In this document: piece after piece, positions 21,446 to 31,415 of the stretch
Layout: every line of letters begins with the position of its first letter
How positions within the stretch are numbered: the first letter of the stretch is position 1
NCBI GenBank assembly: GCA_022606425.2
Contig: JAHDVF020000840.1
Location: forward strand, 620,001 to 684,000
Origin: Lepidostoma basale
Lineage: Eukaryota; Arthropoda; Insecta; Trichoptera; Lepidostomatidae
DNA length: 64,000 bases
Direction: 5' to 3'
Program-made: the position numbers and the translations under genes
The notes under the pieces: model-generated
Told to the model about the DNA's origin: nothing
Database searches by the model: none
Seen by the model: only the letters and a program-made list of their open reading frames with translations

Positions 21446-21960
21446 CCTCCTTCCCTATTATACATTATTTTTCGCACATTTTTCTAAGTGATATCGTGAT
21501 CAGTCATTATTTAAAATTATTTTAGAATTAAAAATACTACTAATCGTTAGCCGGGATTCCGTGCCTTATTTCTTGAGTAATTTTAAAAATATGAAACATT
21601 ATATTCCTCGTCGTTAACGTCGAAATTTAGCTTTTTTCATTCCCATAATGGATTCTGCCGATCATATTACTCCACAATCTCCGCGAGCGATCTCTAGATA
21701 TGAAAACAAATTAACCGCGATAAGTCCAAAGTTATTTATTAATCGTTTCACTGATTTACTGCAAAGGAAAACATTAAAATCTTATCGACTGAAGTCACAT
21801 GCGAGGGTGTAATTTACTAAATATGATGTGTTCTAATTTATCAACATTAGTAAATTCAACTTCGAATATCGTGGTTTTTGATATAAATGTACTGCTAAAT
21901 TGTTCGTCTGGTGAATACTTTTATACGGAATATTATAAAAAATAAACATTTATATAATTA
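21446..21960. other. AT-rich spacer
   Basis: Nothing recognised. Confidence 0.3.
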
Positions 21961-22261
21961 ATATTGTATCTCAATAGAGACGAAGATGGAAATTGTTTTC
22001 TGGGAACAGAATATGGTGGCCAAGGCGCTTACGGGACTTATGACCTGTCATTGGTTGGGTTGAGCGATCTTCGTCTCTATTGAGATACAATTAATCCTTA
22101 TAAAAAAAATTATTTATCCGCAATGGGTAAAATCCAGTATTTATCTACAAGAATTTGTATACATTTAAAATGTTGTATAATTAATATAATTTAAAAAAAA
22201 ATTAAAAATGGCAGCGAGCTGCCGAAATCGTTCAAACCATAAACATAAGTAGAATTTAACG

Positions 22262-22805
22262 AAATTTGAGTGTGCCATTTATTTTATTCCCAGCACCATT
22301 CCTATCAAAGATGGCAGTACACAATGGAGTTCTAGTGCCAACCCTCGTGTATGGAAGTGAAGCTTGGAGCTGGCAAAAGAAGGATAAAAGCAGGATGAAT
22401 GCCGTGGAAATGAGATCACTAAGAAGAATGTGCGGGAAAACGTTGTATGATAGAATACCGAACGATGAAATAAGAAACAAATGTAAGACACATGACTGGA
22501 TCATGGATAAAATTAAAAAAAGGATACCTGAGATGGTTTGGACATATGGAACGAATGAATTCTTTCACCATTCATTCTTTCCAAGTTTGGACACAAGGAA
22601 AGAATGAATGAAGAAAGAATGGTAAAAAAGTATATATTACAATGTAAATAGAACTAGAAATAGAGGAAAACCGAGGTACGTGGCATGATCGAAATGTGGT
22701 TTGAAATATAAATGTTAAGGAAACGAGAAAAGTATGTCAGGAGAGAAAAGTTTGGCAGTACATTATTTCTGCCTACCCCTTCGGGGAGACGGCCGTGGTT
22801 AGTTA
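22262..22805 (+). mobile_element. LINE-A copy with 5' inversion
   Basis: 22308-22805 runs forward: MAVHNGVLVPTLVYGSEAWS, then RRMCGKTLYDRI, with later stops and a small duplication near 22555-22620, ending gagacggc.gtggttagttag. The first ~40 bases (22264-22300) are the reverse complement of the segment that should lie just upstream (gctgggaataaaataaatgg). The tail abuts the LINE-F tail. Confidence 0.8.
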
Positions 22806-23330
22806 GTTCTTCTTCTCCGGTCTCAATCTAAAGATTGGTTTGCAGCAAGGCGACGCATCTCCTCTTCCACTCCACTCGGTCCTCGGCAACTCTCTTCAAC
22901 TCCGCATAAGAGGTGCAGCCCATATCTCGGCAAATCTGGTCTAGGTACTCCTGGCGAGGTCGTCCTCTGCCAATCGATCCCTCGACCATTCCCTCCAATA
23001 CATGATGCAGGAAACATTCGTGTCGCAACACATGACCAATCCATCTCGCGCGCCTCTCCGCTATGGTGTTCAACATGTGCTTATCTTCAACTCTGCTGAG
23101 AACCATTTGTAACGTGGTCCCTCCATGAAACATGGTCAACTCGTCGGTAGGTCCACATTTCAAACGCCTCCAGCCTTTTGTGCTCTCTTTCGCACGATCA
23201 CCAAGTCTCGCAACCGTATAGTAAAACACTCCACACCGATATTTTTATAAGTTGTTTTCGGAGGTTTAGGTTTATGTTGTTGGACTCGAATATTTTAGAT
23301 TTCTTGTTGAAGGCAAGTTTAGCTTGGCAC
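22806..23330 (-). mobile_element. LINE-F 3' fragment
   Basis: Minus strand: IKISVWSVLLYGCETW across a frame break, then GWRRLKCGPTDELTMFHG, ERRARWIGHVLRHECFLHHV, RGRPRQEYLDQIC, SYAELKRVAEDRVEWKRR. RT thumb through C-terminus. (GAA) tail. 5' end at about 23330, where composition jumps to GC-rich. Confidence 0.8.
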
Positions 23331-23490
23331 CTCGCGGGCGATGCGATCGGAAGCTTCATTCTTTACGGCTGCCAAACCGAAACTGAGCGTCGCAGCGAGT
23401 TCGGCTGGGTGGGGATGTGGAGGGGAAAGAACAAGCTACGGTCCAGTGTCGCCGGATCGCACGTAACAGCGATCCGCGGACCCGTGGCAA
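23331..23490. other. Unexplained GC-rich, CpG-rich block
   Basis: Markedly GC-rich against AT-rich surroundings, with many CpG. Contains ggatcgc…gcgatcc, an inverted repeat around cacgtaaca. The plus-strand ORF covering it (23178-23558) starts antisense to LINE-F and shows no domain. Confidence 0.5.
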
Positions 23491-23934
23491 ACAGGGAAAT
23501 TTATTTTACGGACAACCCTCGTAGATTTTATTTTTTTAAAATTCAAAAGAGGTTATAGGCCTATGATTTAAATCATTGACCTCATGCAAATTTCATTGAA
23601 CCTTTGACGTCAAACATTAATCGATAAACTTAATAAATTTGATACGATTACAAATTATTAATACTTCATAAATATTTCACAAGCAAGTCCTAGCTCAAAA
23701 CTAGATCTCCGCCCACATTTCCCAATAATACTCGTAGTATCATGCTTGTCTAACAAGACAGATTAAAATAACAATCAGATTGTAAGTGGGTAGACCCGCC
23801 CATCGTTTAATTGTTCATTACTTTCTATTATTCATAAGCTACATTACAATTTTACTATTATTTCATTACCCGACTATTTAAATATAATAATACACTTGGT
23901 ACCATAACTTAATACTCGAAATATTTTAGAGTAT
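23491..23934. other. AT-rich spacer
   Basis: Nothing recognised. Confidence 0.3.
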
Positions 23935-24660
23935 TCAAATCAAATCAAATCAGTTTATTTTCTCAAAAGATATTACAAACAATTATTAAAGTTTAAGGTA
24001 TGTATTTAGAACAGGTAAAATATGATAAATATATAATACCAGGAACGCATGAGACATGGTTCGACATTGGGAATACAAGATACTCTCCAAAGTCAAGAGT
24101 ATTTGTCTTCTGAACGTATTTTCACAAATATGAAAGACATCAATCTCCGAAACGATCATGTTCAGCAGTTTGATTGCCCTCCCCACCGGCATCACCAGAG
24201 GCAGGTTGGTTCTGCTTGCTGGGAGATAAAACAGTCTGTGCTGACGCTGTCGAAGATAACCATCCGGAACATAAAAATTAAAAGCCTCCAAGATGACGGA
24301 ATTCTCAATGAATCCCTTGATAAGTCTGAAGAAATGGGTAAGTGTGCACCCATCCCTTCTTATCTGTAAACTATTGGTCCCCAGCATGCCCAAGAGGAAT
24401 GCAGTGGGATAAAGTCACGAATAGCTACCAAACTCCCTCATGTAGAGATATCTCAGAAATCTTTTCTGAATACTCTCTAACATGAGCGAGTATCTCGTCT
24501 TGTGAAGACTCGATATCACCGATCCACACTCGAGCCTATTCCGGACCAATGAGTTATACAAAGTTCGCAAAACATAGGGATTCTTGAAAACTTTAGGGGT
24601 TCGGAGAATAAATCCCAACATTTTCAGTGCAACTTCACATATTCTCTCGATGTATAGTAT
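23935..24660 (-). mobile_element. LINE-C, ~0.7 kb fragment
   Basis: (AAATC)n, 3' UTR, then two minus-strand frames: MGMLGTNSLQIRRDGCTLTH (23986-24393) and MLGFILRTPKVFKNPYVLRT…NRLECGSVISS (24415-24621), offset by a frameshift near 24400. RT thumb to C-terminus. Confidence 0.85.
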
Positions 24661-24738
24661 TCAACATCTAGTATTAAACGATTGTAGTCCTCGGTCGATG
24701 CATCTTTCCCGATCGACTAAAATGTTTGTAATGTTATG

Positions 24739-25350
24739 ACGACCTTCGTGGTCGAGTGGTAAGTGCTTTGACTGCCACCCCAATATCCCGGATTCGGACC
24801 GCCACACTACTCTATCCTGACATACCTCTCTAGCTTCCTCCACATTCATACAGCAAGTCATACACGCACGTAAATTCTTCCGGCTTCTGATATGACCAAC
24901 CTTTAAAATTTGATTAATTTGGTCATCTCGGTCTACCTCGACTCCGTACTCCATTTACATCGTTAACGTACACTTTTTTAACCATTATTTTTTCACCCAT
25001 GCGCTCCATATGTCTGAGCCAACGCAGCGACCCTTTCATAATTTTGTTCATAATATATTCTTTCGCTCTACATTCCTTTCTAATATCAGCATTTGAGATC
25101 TATCACACATACGTCTTAGGGACCTCATCTCTACCGCATTAATTCTGCTCTCATCTTTCTTCTGCCAGTTATATGCTTCGCTTCCATACATAAAGGTTGG
25201 GACAAGAACTCCATTGTGAACGGCCACAATAAAAATGCAATATATTAGCTACCTATCACATGTCATGAGAATCAATATGATAGCTATACCCCTTACATAT
25301 ATTTGGCTGGCGCTGTAATGATATTAAGAGCGATTCAACAAAATAATATT
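24739..25350 (+). mobile_element. SINE-2 copy split by LINE-A
   Basis: 24739-24787 is the SINE-2 head (ccttcgtggtcgagtgg, disrupted B box). 25228-25350 is its 3' part (gctacctatcacatgtcatgagaatcaatatgatagctat…gcgattcaacaaaataat). The middle of SINE-2, about 60 bases, is missing. Confidence 0.7.
24788..25227 (-). mobile_element. LINE-A nested in SINE-2
   Basis: Minus-strand remnants: INQILKVGHIRSRKNLRACM, EEAREVCQDRVVWRS, and upstream RRMCDRSQ-like and GVLVPTFMYGSEAYNWQKK. The usual 3' tail (gatggttagttag) is absent at 24788, so the SINE junction removed it. Confidence 0.7.
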
Positions 25351-25371
25351 TTTAATAAGTAAACCTATCCA

Positions 25372-25840
25372 AAAAAAGCTAAAATGGCAGTGCACAATGA
25401 TATTCTTGTACCGAGCCTTATGTTTGGAAGTGAAGCACGGAACTGGCAAAAAATGATAAAAGTAGAATAAATGCGGTAGTTATGAGATCTCTTAGACGAA
25501 TGTGTAATACTCTGTATATGATAGAGTGTCGAATGAAAATATAAGAAGTGAATGCGGTGCGAATGATGACGTTATGAACAACATAATAAAAGGATAATTA
25601 AGATGGTTTGGACACATGGAAATAATGAATGAAGCAAAAATGTAAATGGAACTAGAAATAGAGAAAGACCGAGGAAAACGTGGTACGATCAAATAAATCA
25701 AATATCCAATGTCGGCATGACACAATATATGAATGTTGAGGAAGCGAGAGAAATATGTCAGGAAAGAAAGGTGTGGCAGTCCATTCTTTCTGCCTACCCC
25801 TTCGGGGAGACGGCGTGATGGTTAGTTAGTTAGTAAGTTA
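25372..25840 (+). mobile_element. LINE-A copy with (GTTA)n tail
   Basis: From AKMAVHNDILVPSLMFGSEA to ttcggggagacggcgtgatggttagttagttag. Stops and frameshifts throughout. A minus-strand ORF here is a shadow. Confidence 0.85.
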
Positions 25841-26094
25841 AATAGTTGATAAAATGTATTCGAACAGAAAATCTATAATTTTCTTCTAATTTTTCCTGTC
25901 CTATCAGAAACAATATCATGGCTATTTTATTTTAACCCTTAATACAGCAGCAACTTGTGTTGTAAATAAACCTTTTTCAAAGGTTTCCTAGACAAGATTT
26001 TCTTCTTCTCGATACTTCGTTTTCTGTTAATTTTACCTTAATTTATTTAAATGATTGATTTGATGCCTTAGACAGGAAATACATGCCATTCAAG

Positions 26095-26200
26095 TAAAAA
26101 AATAATAAAACTTGTATTGTAAAACAGATGTGTTCATTCATATTAATTATTCAATGTGATGTTTTATATCATTGTTCAGGCAATAATTTATTAATTAAAT
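26095..26200 (+). repeat. SNAP-H half copy
   Basis: aaaacttgtattgtaaaacagatgtgttcattcatattaatt and tgatgttttatatcattgttcagg match the right arm and flank of SNAP-H. Confidence 0.6.
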
Positions 26201-26211
26201 ACTGTTTTTTA

Positions 26212-26822
26212 CAAGAAACGGAAAAATGGAGAAAGACATCGAAAGATGGGTTGGAGCTGGGAATAAAATAAATGGCGCACTCAAAGTCATTACTGCAAAA
26301 AGAAATATATCCACAGAAGCAAAGATGGCAGTATACAATGGAGTTCTAGTGCCAACCCTCATGTATGGAAGTGAAGCTTGGAGCTGGCAAAAGTAGGATG
26401 AAAGCAGGATAAACGCCGTAGAAATGAGATCACAAAGAAAAATGTGCAGGAACACGTTGTATGGTGGAATACCGGACGATGAAATAAGAAAGAAATGTAA
26501 GACAGATGACTGCATCATGGATAAAATTAAAAAAGGATCCCTGAGATAGTTTGGACATATGGAACGAATGGATGAGAGCAGAATGGTTAAAAAGTTGTAC
26601 ACAAGCAGCGTGAGTGGAAAAGAAACCGAGGACGACCGAGGAAAACATGGCATGACCAAATTAATCAATTACTAAAACGCGGTCACATTCGAAGTCGGAA
26701 TAATCGACGTGCGTGCATGGTACGATGTATGAATATAGAGGAAGCCCGAGAGGTATGCCATTGTGGCGATCCATCCTCTCTGCCTACCCCTCTGGCGAAA
26801 TGGTGTGATGGTTAGTTAGTTA
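26212..26822 (+). mobile_element. LINE-A2 copy, ~0.6 kb
   Basis: Starts EKDIERWVGAGNKINGALKV, then MAVYNGVLVPTLMYGSEAWS, MRSQRKMCRNTLYGGI, and after frameshifts KLYTSSVSGK and the RRACMVRCMNIEEAREVC region. Ends ggcgaaatggtgtgatggttagttag. Confidence 0.88.
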
Positions 26823-27195
26823 CTGTTTTTTCCGTTTTCAAAAGTGGTAAAAACAATGTATAGTTCATAAAAAATTCTATCAATATTTTTGTACTGCCGA
26901 TGCCGGTTGTATCATGAGCGATAATATCTGCTAGAATAATTCATACCTTAGTTTAGCAAAAAAAGAAAACAAAAATGAAAATGGAAACTTAATCAGAAGG
27001 TTCCTACAAATGCCTCGCCTATTAGGCCCCTCCCCACCACATCATGCAATATCGGAAATAATAGCAGAGAACTAGTGTAGCATTTTCCGTTTATTACCCT
27101 GTTTTATAACCACCCACTACACTGTAGGGTAACACGCAGGGGTGGGACGTAAATATTTTTTTTTATTAAATCATATTCATTTTACATGTTTAATT
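26823..27195. other. AT-rich spacer
   Basis: Nothing recognised. Confidence 0.3.
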
Positions 27196-27197
27196 TT

Positions 27198-27558
27198 ATA
27201 TATAAGAAGTGAATGCGGTGCGAATGATGGTGTTTTGAACAAAATAATGAAAGGATCATTAAGATGGTTTGGACATATAGAAAGAATGAATGAAGAAAGA
27301 ATGGTAAAAAAAATACATGTTAACGATGTAAATGGAACCAGAAATAGAGGAAGACCGAGGAAAACGTGACACGATCAAATAAATCAAACATTGAATGTGG
27401 GCCATGGTAGGAGTCAGAGATATTAACACGCGTGCATGACACGATGTATGAATGTTAAGAAAGCGAGATAAATATATCAGGAAATAAAAGTGTGGCAGTC
27501 CATTCTTTCTGCCTACCCCTTCGGGGGGACGGCGTGATGGTTAGTTAGTTAGTTAGTT
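27198..27558 (+). mobile_element. LINE-A copy
   Basis: SECGANDGVLNKIMKGSLRW, FGHIERMNEERMVKKIHVND, NGTRNRGRPRKT and then a TGA replaces Trp. Ends (GTTA)n. Confidence 0.88.
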
Positions 27559-27575
27559 ATATATTTATTATTTAC

Positions 27576-27800
27576 TTAAACCCGGAATAGTGGTGAGAAG
27601 TCTTGACGCCTGCGGTGGGCTGGCCATATAGAAAGAATGCCAGAGTGCAGAGCATCGAAAAATATGGACTGACTACGTGAAAGAGAAATGGGAGATGTAG
27701 ATAATGTAGGTCAGGGACAGAAGCCAGTGGGAGACTGTTGTGGAAGAGGCCAAGTTCCACACCGGGATATAGCGCCGAGGAGTAGAAGAAAATGATCGTT
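27576..27800 (+). mobile_element. LINE-I 3' fragment
   Basis: Plus-strand remnants RLRWAGHIERMPECR and WETVVEEAKFHTGI match the minus-strand element at 43534-43790. No microsatellite tail is obvious beyond agtagaagaaaa. Confidence 0.65.
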
Positions 27801-27835
27801 TCTTAAATGGTCTATGGTAAAATTCCATTAAAATA

Positions 27836-27922
27836 TATTACGAATGAAAATGTCTGTTTTCTAGAAGTTTTATTTAAATTATAATAAATCTTCTAGAAAA
27901 CAGACGTTTTCATTCGTAATAT
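27836..27922. repeat. SNAP-H minimal hairpin
   Basis: Two ~37-bp arms (ttacgaatgaaaatgtctgt… and its complement) lie almost back to back. The SNAP-H interior, including the gaaacatgtc motif, has been lost. Confidence 0.85.
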
Positions 27923-28059
27923 TATTGTTTAAACATAAGAAAAATGTTTTGTAAACTCATGACAAGACTCATATCTTAACCACTTCATTCAATTCTTCAG
28001 TCTTTTCTATACGTACTTTCACCTCCATTTTGTTTGGCCACATTTGCAAATATTTTCTT

Positions 28060-28250
28060 GTACAATTTTAAATGATATTTATTGTTTCTTGAACAATAAT
28101 GTAAAACTCCAAATTCAATTATTAATACGAAATCGTCTGTTTTCTAGAAATTTTATTTTATTTGATATATTAGCAAATTGATAATTCATGGAATGGCGAA
28201 ACATGTCATTACCATGAAATATAATGAATTTTATAAATTTATTTTGGTTC
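28060..28250. repeat. SNAP-H copy
   Basis: Left flank tttcttgaacaataatgtaaaactcc, left arm cgaaatcgtctgttttctagaa, interior ggcgaaacatgtcattaccatg. Right arm decayed. Confidence 0.7.
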
Positions 28251-28376
28251 TATTTCTCTAATAAGATATTTATAAACATCCGTTGTTCCATATTTTTCCG
28301 CAATGTTTTACGTATTATCAAATTTTTCCCCTGACTGCCACTGCCCCCTACTTACGCTGTATGGTACAAGGGGAGG

Positions 28377-28574
28377 ATGGGAAGCCACTTAAACTTTTAC
28401 GACATATTTTTATTGCAATTATTACTATTATTAGGTATCGTTTCGATGGGCGATGCCTCGTTATGTCAGATTGGCGATAGCGGAGCACTAAATCTAAATA
28501 ACGTTAACCATACGTTAGACTTAAATACACCTTACTTGGAGGTTGAAACACGAAAATGGGGTTTTATTTTGTGA
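28377..28574 (+). CDS. Candidate host exon: N-terminus with signal peptide
   Basis: A 65-codon ORF starts at the first ATG after an in-frame stop 45 bases upstream. Residues 1-27 (MGSHLNFYDIFLLQLLLLLG then IVSMGDA) form a textbook signal peptide: short N-region, an uninterrupted Leu-rich core, and small residues before a likely cleavage site after GDA. The remainder (SLCQIGDSGALNLNNVNHTL, then DLNTPYLEVETRKW) is polar, non-repetitive and unlike any LINE peptide here. I do not recognise the protein. It may be a first coding exon whose donor lies near the end (only weak GT sites are visible), or a small secreted peptide ending at the TGA. A TATA-like tatttataaa sits at 28267-28276. It is one of the few unique stretches of the window. 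Confidence 0.4.
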   Translation: MGSHLNFYDIFLLQLLLLLGIVSMGDASLCQIGDSGALNLNNVNHTLDLNTPYLEVETRKWGFIL

Positions 28575-28840
28575 TATTAAAATTTACCATGTAACATAAC
28601 GCAATACTCAAATCTCCGGACATTCGTGTTTTGGTGTTTCTTCGATTTCATTTATTTGTATACATTTATTGAAGAATAACGAGGAAAACATGCTATAACC
28701 AAATCTCGAACATGTCAAAAGTTGAGTTTAAAAGCATAATCGTGAATATGTGAAGTGATTTTCTCCTATAAACTCGTTCCATCAAAACGTGACAGTATAT
28801 TTTAAGAATTCGTGAAATTCCATGGCGTTAACCCATTAAG
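28575..28840. other. Spacer
   Basis: No repeat recognised except a possible LINE-A scrap near 28680 (gaggaaaacatgctataaccaaat). Confidence 0.3.
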
Positions 28841-28844
28841 TTAG

Positions 28845-29205
28845 ACCAGACTAGTATATCGTTGCCAGTGAGCCTGGCGAAACCGTATTTCGTGATAGTG
28901 TGAGTTGCCTCGGGGATGCAATATCAATGTTATGATTCTTTCTAATTCTTAAGTTTAATTTTTTTAAAGGCTTCTCTTACAAATTCTTATAATGTAATTG
29001 CAAACGATCTGGAATTATATGTCTGTAATGTTTGAGATTTTTTATTAAAATAAATTAAATCAAGTGAAAACCGGTCGCTGTCGAAATAAAGACCAAAGTG
29101 GAAGTAGTTAAAAAATATAGTTTTATTTAATTATTATTTAAAATGAACTTCCATTAAGAGATTTCAGTAAAAGATTATCATAAATGTATTACATTATAAA
29201 TAATA
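28845..29205 (+). repeat. SNAP-G copy split by LINE-C2
   Basis: SNAP-G sequence (gccagtgagcctggcgaaaccg) stops at 28885 and resumes at 29068 (aaaccggtcgctgtcgaaataaag…aaaatgaacttccattaagagattt). Bases aaaccg occur on both sides. Confidence 0.75.
28886..29067 (+). mobile_element. LINE-C2 3' end nested in SNAP-G
   Basis: tatttcgtgatagtgtgag, a UTR with acgatctggaattatatgtctgtaatg, and an aataaattaaatc end. 5'-truncated within or just after the last codons. Confidence 0.7.
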
Positions 29206-29334
29206 TCTTAGCAAGTAGAAACATGTAACTCCAATAAAATAAAACAAAAGTAAATGGTCGTTATCTCTAATGTTGAATGATGAATCTGGAGCTTCATATC
29301 ATGTTCTAGTAACTATAAATATTTTAATTTTAGA

Positions 29335-29605
29335 TAATCAAATGATTTTACTGAAATCTCTTGATGGAAGATCATTTAAATAATAATTAAATAAAACGTT
29401 GTTTTTTAACTACTTCCACTTTTGTCTTTATTTCGACAGCGACCGGTTTCGCCAGGCTCGCTGTCATCAACAGATGTAGAGTCTGTCGATGCCAACGAAC
29501 TTGGAATTCCATAATGACGAATTTTTTAAGAATTAAAACACTGTTTCTTTTGAGTTGATGAGTATGATGAAGGTGTAAACCTTCGAAACATGTCAATTTA
29601 ATTCA
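29335..29605. repeat. SNAP-G joined to REP-K
   Basis: 29335-29508 is SNAP-G (tactgaaatctcttgatggaag…cgaccggtttcgccaggctcgc). 29510-29605 is REP-K with a perfect 5-bp stem GAAGG-tgtaaa-CCTTC-GAAAC-ATGTC at 29569-29594. The core before it is diverged (AGTATGA-T). Confidence 0.65.
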
Positions 29606-29697
29606 TAAAAAATTCGTTTAAATATTTTTATTTGCCCAGCGCATATTGTAAAGGTGAACATAAATTAAATCAACTAATTCTAAATCTTGTTTTTCAG

Positions 29698-29739
29698 GTG
29701 AGTTGGCCAATCCCACGTGAGCCACCGTCCGTCGCGTGG
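29698..29739 (+). CDS. Candidate 42-nt microexon of a host gene
   Basis: A pyrimidine-rich acceptor (aatcttgtttttcag, branch-like ctaat ~20 bases upstream) is followed by 42 bases and a consensus donor (gcgtgg|gtaagt). The segment is GC-rich, is a multiple of three, and is open in only one frame: VSWPIPREPPSVAW. Flanks are AT-rich and repeat-free for a few hundred bases, as expected of conserved exon in intron. The product is not recognised. It may belong with the signal-peptide ORF 1.1 kb upstream on the same strand. A chance arrangement cannot be excluded. Confidence 0.42.
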
Positions 29740-30265
29740 GTAAGTCATTATAAATCAATTCGAACTAAATCGTTCGCATTCTAAAGAGTATCAGTTCGAT
29801 TCCCATTGCCCCCCATTTCACACCGCCGCGCCATGGCCGGGTAACGGTGATCAACTATTTGTCTTGTTGTACAAAACAATCTTACGGATGATAATTTATT
29901 ACGCTCACGGTTCACAATGTCGTGTTAATGGAGGTGTTAAATCACTCTGAACCTTTCTGGAGCCTTCTAGTGCCCTTCTAAACCGATCTATAAACAGAGT
30001 ACAATATTCTAAGACGCGGTACAATAAAATACGGTGTGATATCATACGTATTATCACGGAGTATTGTTAGATGACATGAAGTGATGTGTAAATGCAATGC
30101 GTTAGATTAGGCATCATTTAAAAAAATCTTGATTCTATCCCTTGGGCCAACTTTTACAAGCGAAGTATCTACTATACTTCGCTTCACTAGTTTCAATCCA
30201 AGCAAAGTGTAACATAAAAAAATCTGTTGTCATTCACGTTGATTTGAATGTGTCCAAGAATATAC
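29740..30265. other. Unique-looking spacer
   Basis: Contains a GC-rich patch at about 29805-29850. Also the small hairpin agcgaagtat…atacttcgct at 30159-30184. No gene supported. Confidence 0.35.
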
Positions 30266-30267
30266 AT

Positions 30268-30880
30268 ACCTGAGACACAATATTCGATTGGGCCGAGATA
30301 ACCAAACCGCAGAGTTAAAGAGAAGAATTGGACAAGGTAAGCTAGGCAGCTTTCGGAGACATGGGTTACATCCTTAAAAACAGGAAAATACTGATCAACC
30401 TGAAACGAAAAGTCTATGAAGCCTGTGTTCTGCCAGTTGGTACTTATGGTCTTGAAACTGTAACATTGTTCAAATAAAGTGCCGAGAAACTACGAGTAAC
30501 CCAAAGAGCCATGGAAAGAGCCATGTAAGGAATAAGTCTAAGAGACAGAGTCATGAACGATACAGTGAGTGAAAAAACAAAGGTCACTGACATCATCCAC
30601 CGGGTGGCGACTCTAAAATGGCAATGGGCAGGTCACGTAGCCAGAAGCTCAGATAAAAAATGGACAAGAAGACTGCTGACTTGGAGACAAAGAGAAGTGC
30701 AGGGCGATCGCAACCACGGTGGAAGGATGATCTAAACAGACACGTCGGAATAACCTGGATGCAGTCTGCACAAGACAGAGTGACATAGAAGCGAATGGAG
30801 GAGGCCTTTGTCCAGAAGTGGACGGGAATAGGCTGAGGAAGAAGAAGAAGAAGAAGAAAACTAAGGAAAGGCAACATAAA
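30268..30880 (+). mobile_element. LINE-D, most continuous copy
   Basis: Reads through gacacaatattcgattgggccgag to a (GAA)n tail. Coding: YEACVLPVGTYGLETVTLF, MERAM, DTVSEKTKVTDIIHRVATLK, WQWAGHVARSSDKKWTRRLL, and after breaks WMQSAQDRVT-KRMEEAFVQKW. RT thumb (TYG.ET) through C-terminus with two stops. It is the reference used here for the interrupted copy at 19.4 kb. Confidence 0.85.
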
Positions 30881-31139
30881 AAATACAAAAAGCTACATTG
30901 CCAGGTATTATATTTATATCAAGCTCAATCGTTTTTGTGTGTAATTATTCATACATTATGAAATATTATCAAATTTAGCTTTCTAGTAAATTTGCTATAT
31001 ACACATTTTTACCTATATAAGGTATCGCTTCGCTTGTTTCGGTCCAAGGGATTGGTTTGCAACAATTGTTACATTTTTGCTGGTTCTTGGGATGCTACTT
31101 GGGCTTTTAATGTAGCAATTTCCCGTTGCTTTGCACATT
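30881..31139. other. Spacer
   Basis: The plus-strand 84-codon ORF 30992-31246 ends inside a SINE-2 tail and is not supported as a gene. Confidence 0.3.
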
Positions 31140-31250
31140 TGTATACAGCAGGTTATTTGAACTCAATTACTGTATACAACCTTTTTACTATTGATTCTTA
31201 TGACTTGCCATTCTATTGTCACGTGAATTCTATACTAGACATGTAGAATT
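31140..31250 (-). mobile_element. SINE-2 3' half
   Basis: gtatacagcaggttatttgaac…ttgccattctattgtcacgtgaattcta is the complement of the SINE-2 body and its long 3' variant. Confidence 0.7.
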
Positions 31251-31253
31251 CTA

Positions 31254-31415
31254 CGGCCACGTGAGAAGACGAAAAAATCGACGTGCATGCATAACATGAT
31301 GAATGAAAGTTAAGGAAACAAGCGGAGCATGATGAGAAAGAACAGTGTGGTTATCAATCCTTTCTGTCTACCCTTTCGGAGAGACGGCGTGACGGTTAGT
31401 TAGTTAGTTAATTCA
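31254..31415 (+). mobile_element. LINE-A 3' scrap
   Basis: Codons around KNRRACIT, then cctttctgtctaccctttcggagagacggcgtgacggttagttag. Confidence 0.8.

Larger units (their letters stand above)
21005..22190. repeat. Inverted-repeat pair around 21.0-22.2 kb
   Basis: 21010-21235 (ggatttaatccattgcgaataa…gtatctccatagagacgaagat…tgacctgtcattggttggg) recurs at 21965-22185, partly direct and partly inverted. The right copy is itself a hairpin with atctcaatagagacgaagat and its complement at its ends. Probably two copies of a fold-back MITE, the left one cut by LINE-N. Confidence 0.6.

Noticed and set aside
23178..23558. 126-codon plus-strand ORF over the GC-rich block
   Set aside because: Its first third is antisense to LINE-F and no domain is visible.
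26195..26668. 157-codon minus-strand ORF
   Set aside because: Antisense shadow of LINE-A2. The same Phe/Leu/Ser-rich shadow pattern (MINLVMPCFPRS…) appears opposite most LINE-A copies.
30992..31246. 84-codon plus-strand ORF
   Set aside because: The 3' third is SINE-2 tail; no supporting feature upstream.
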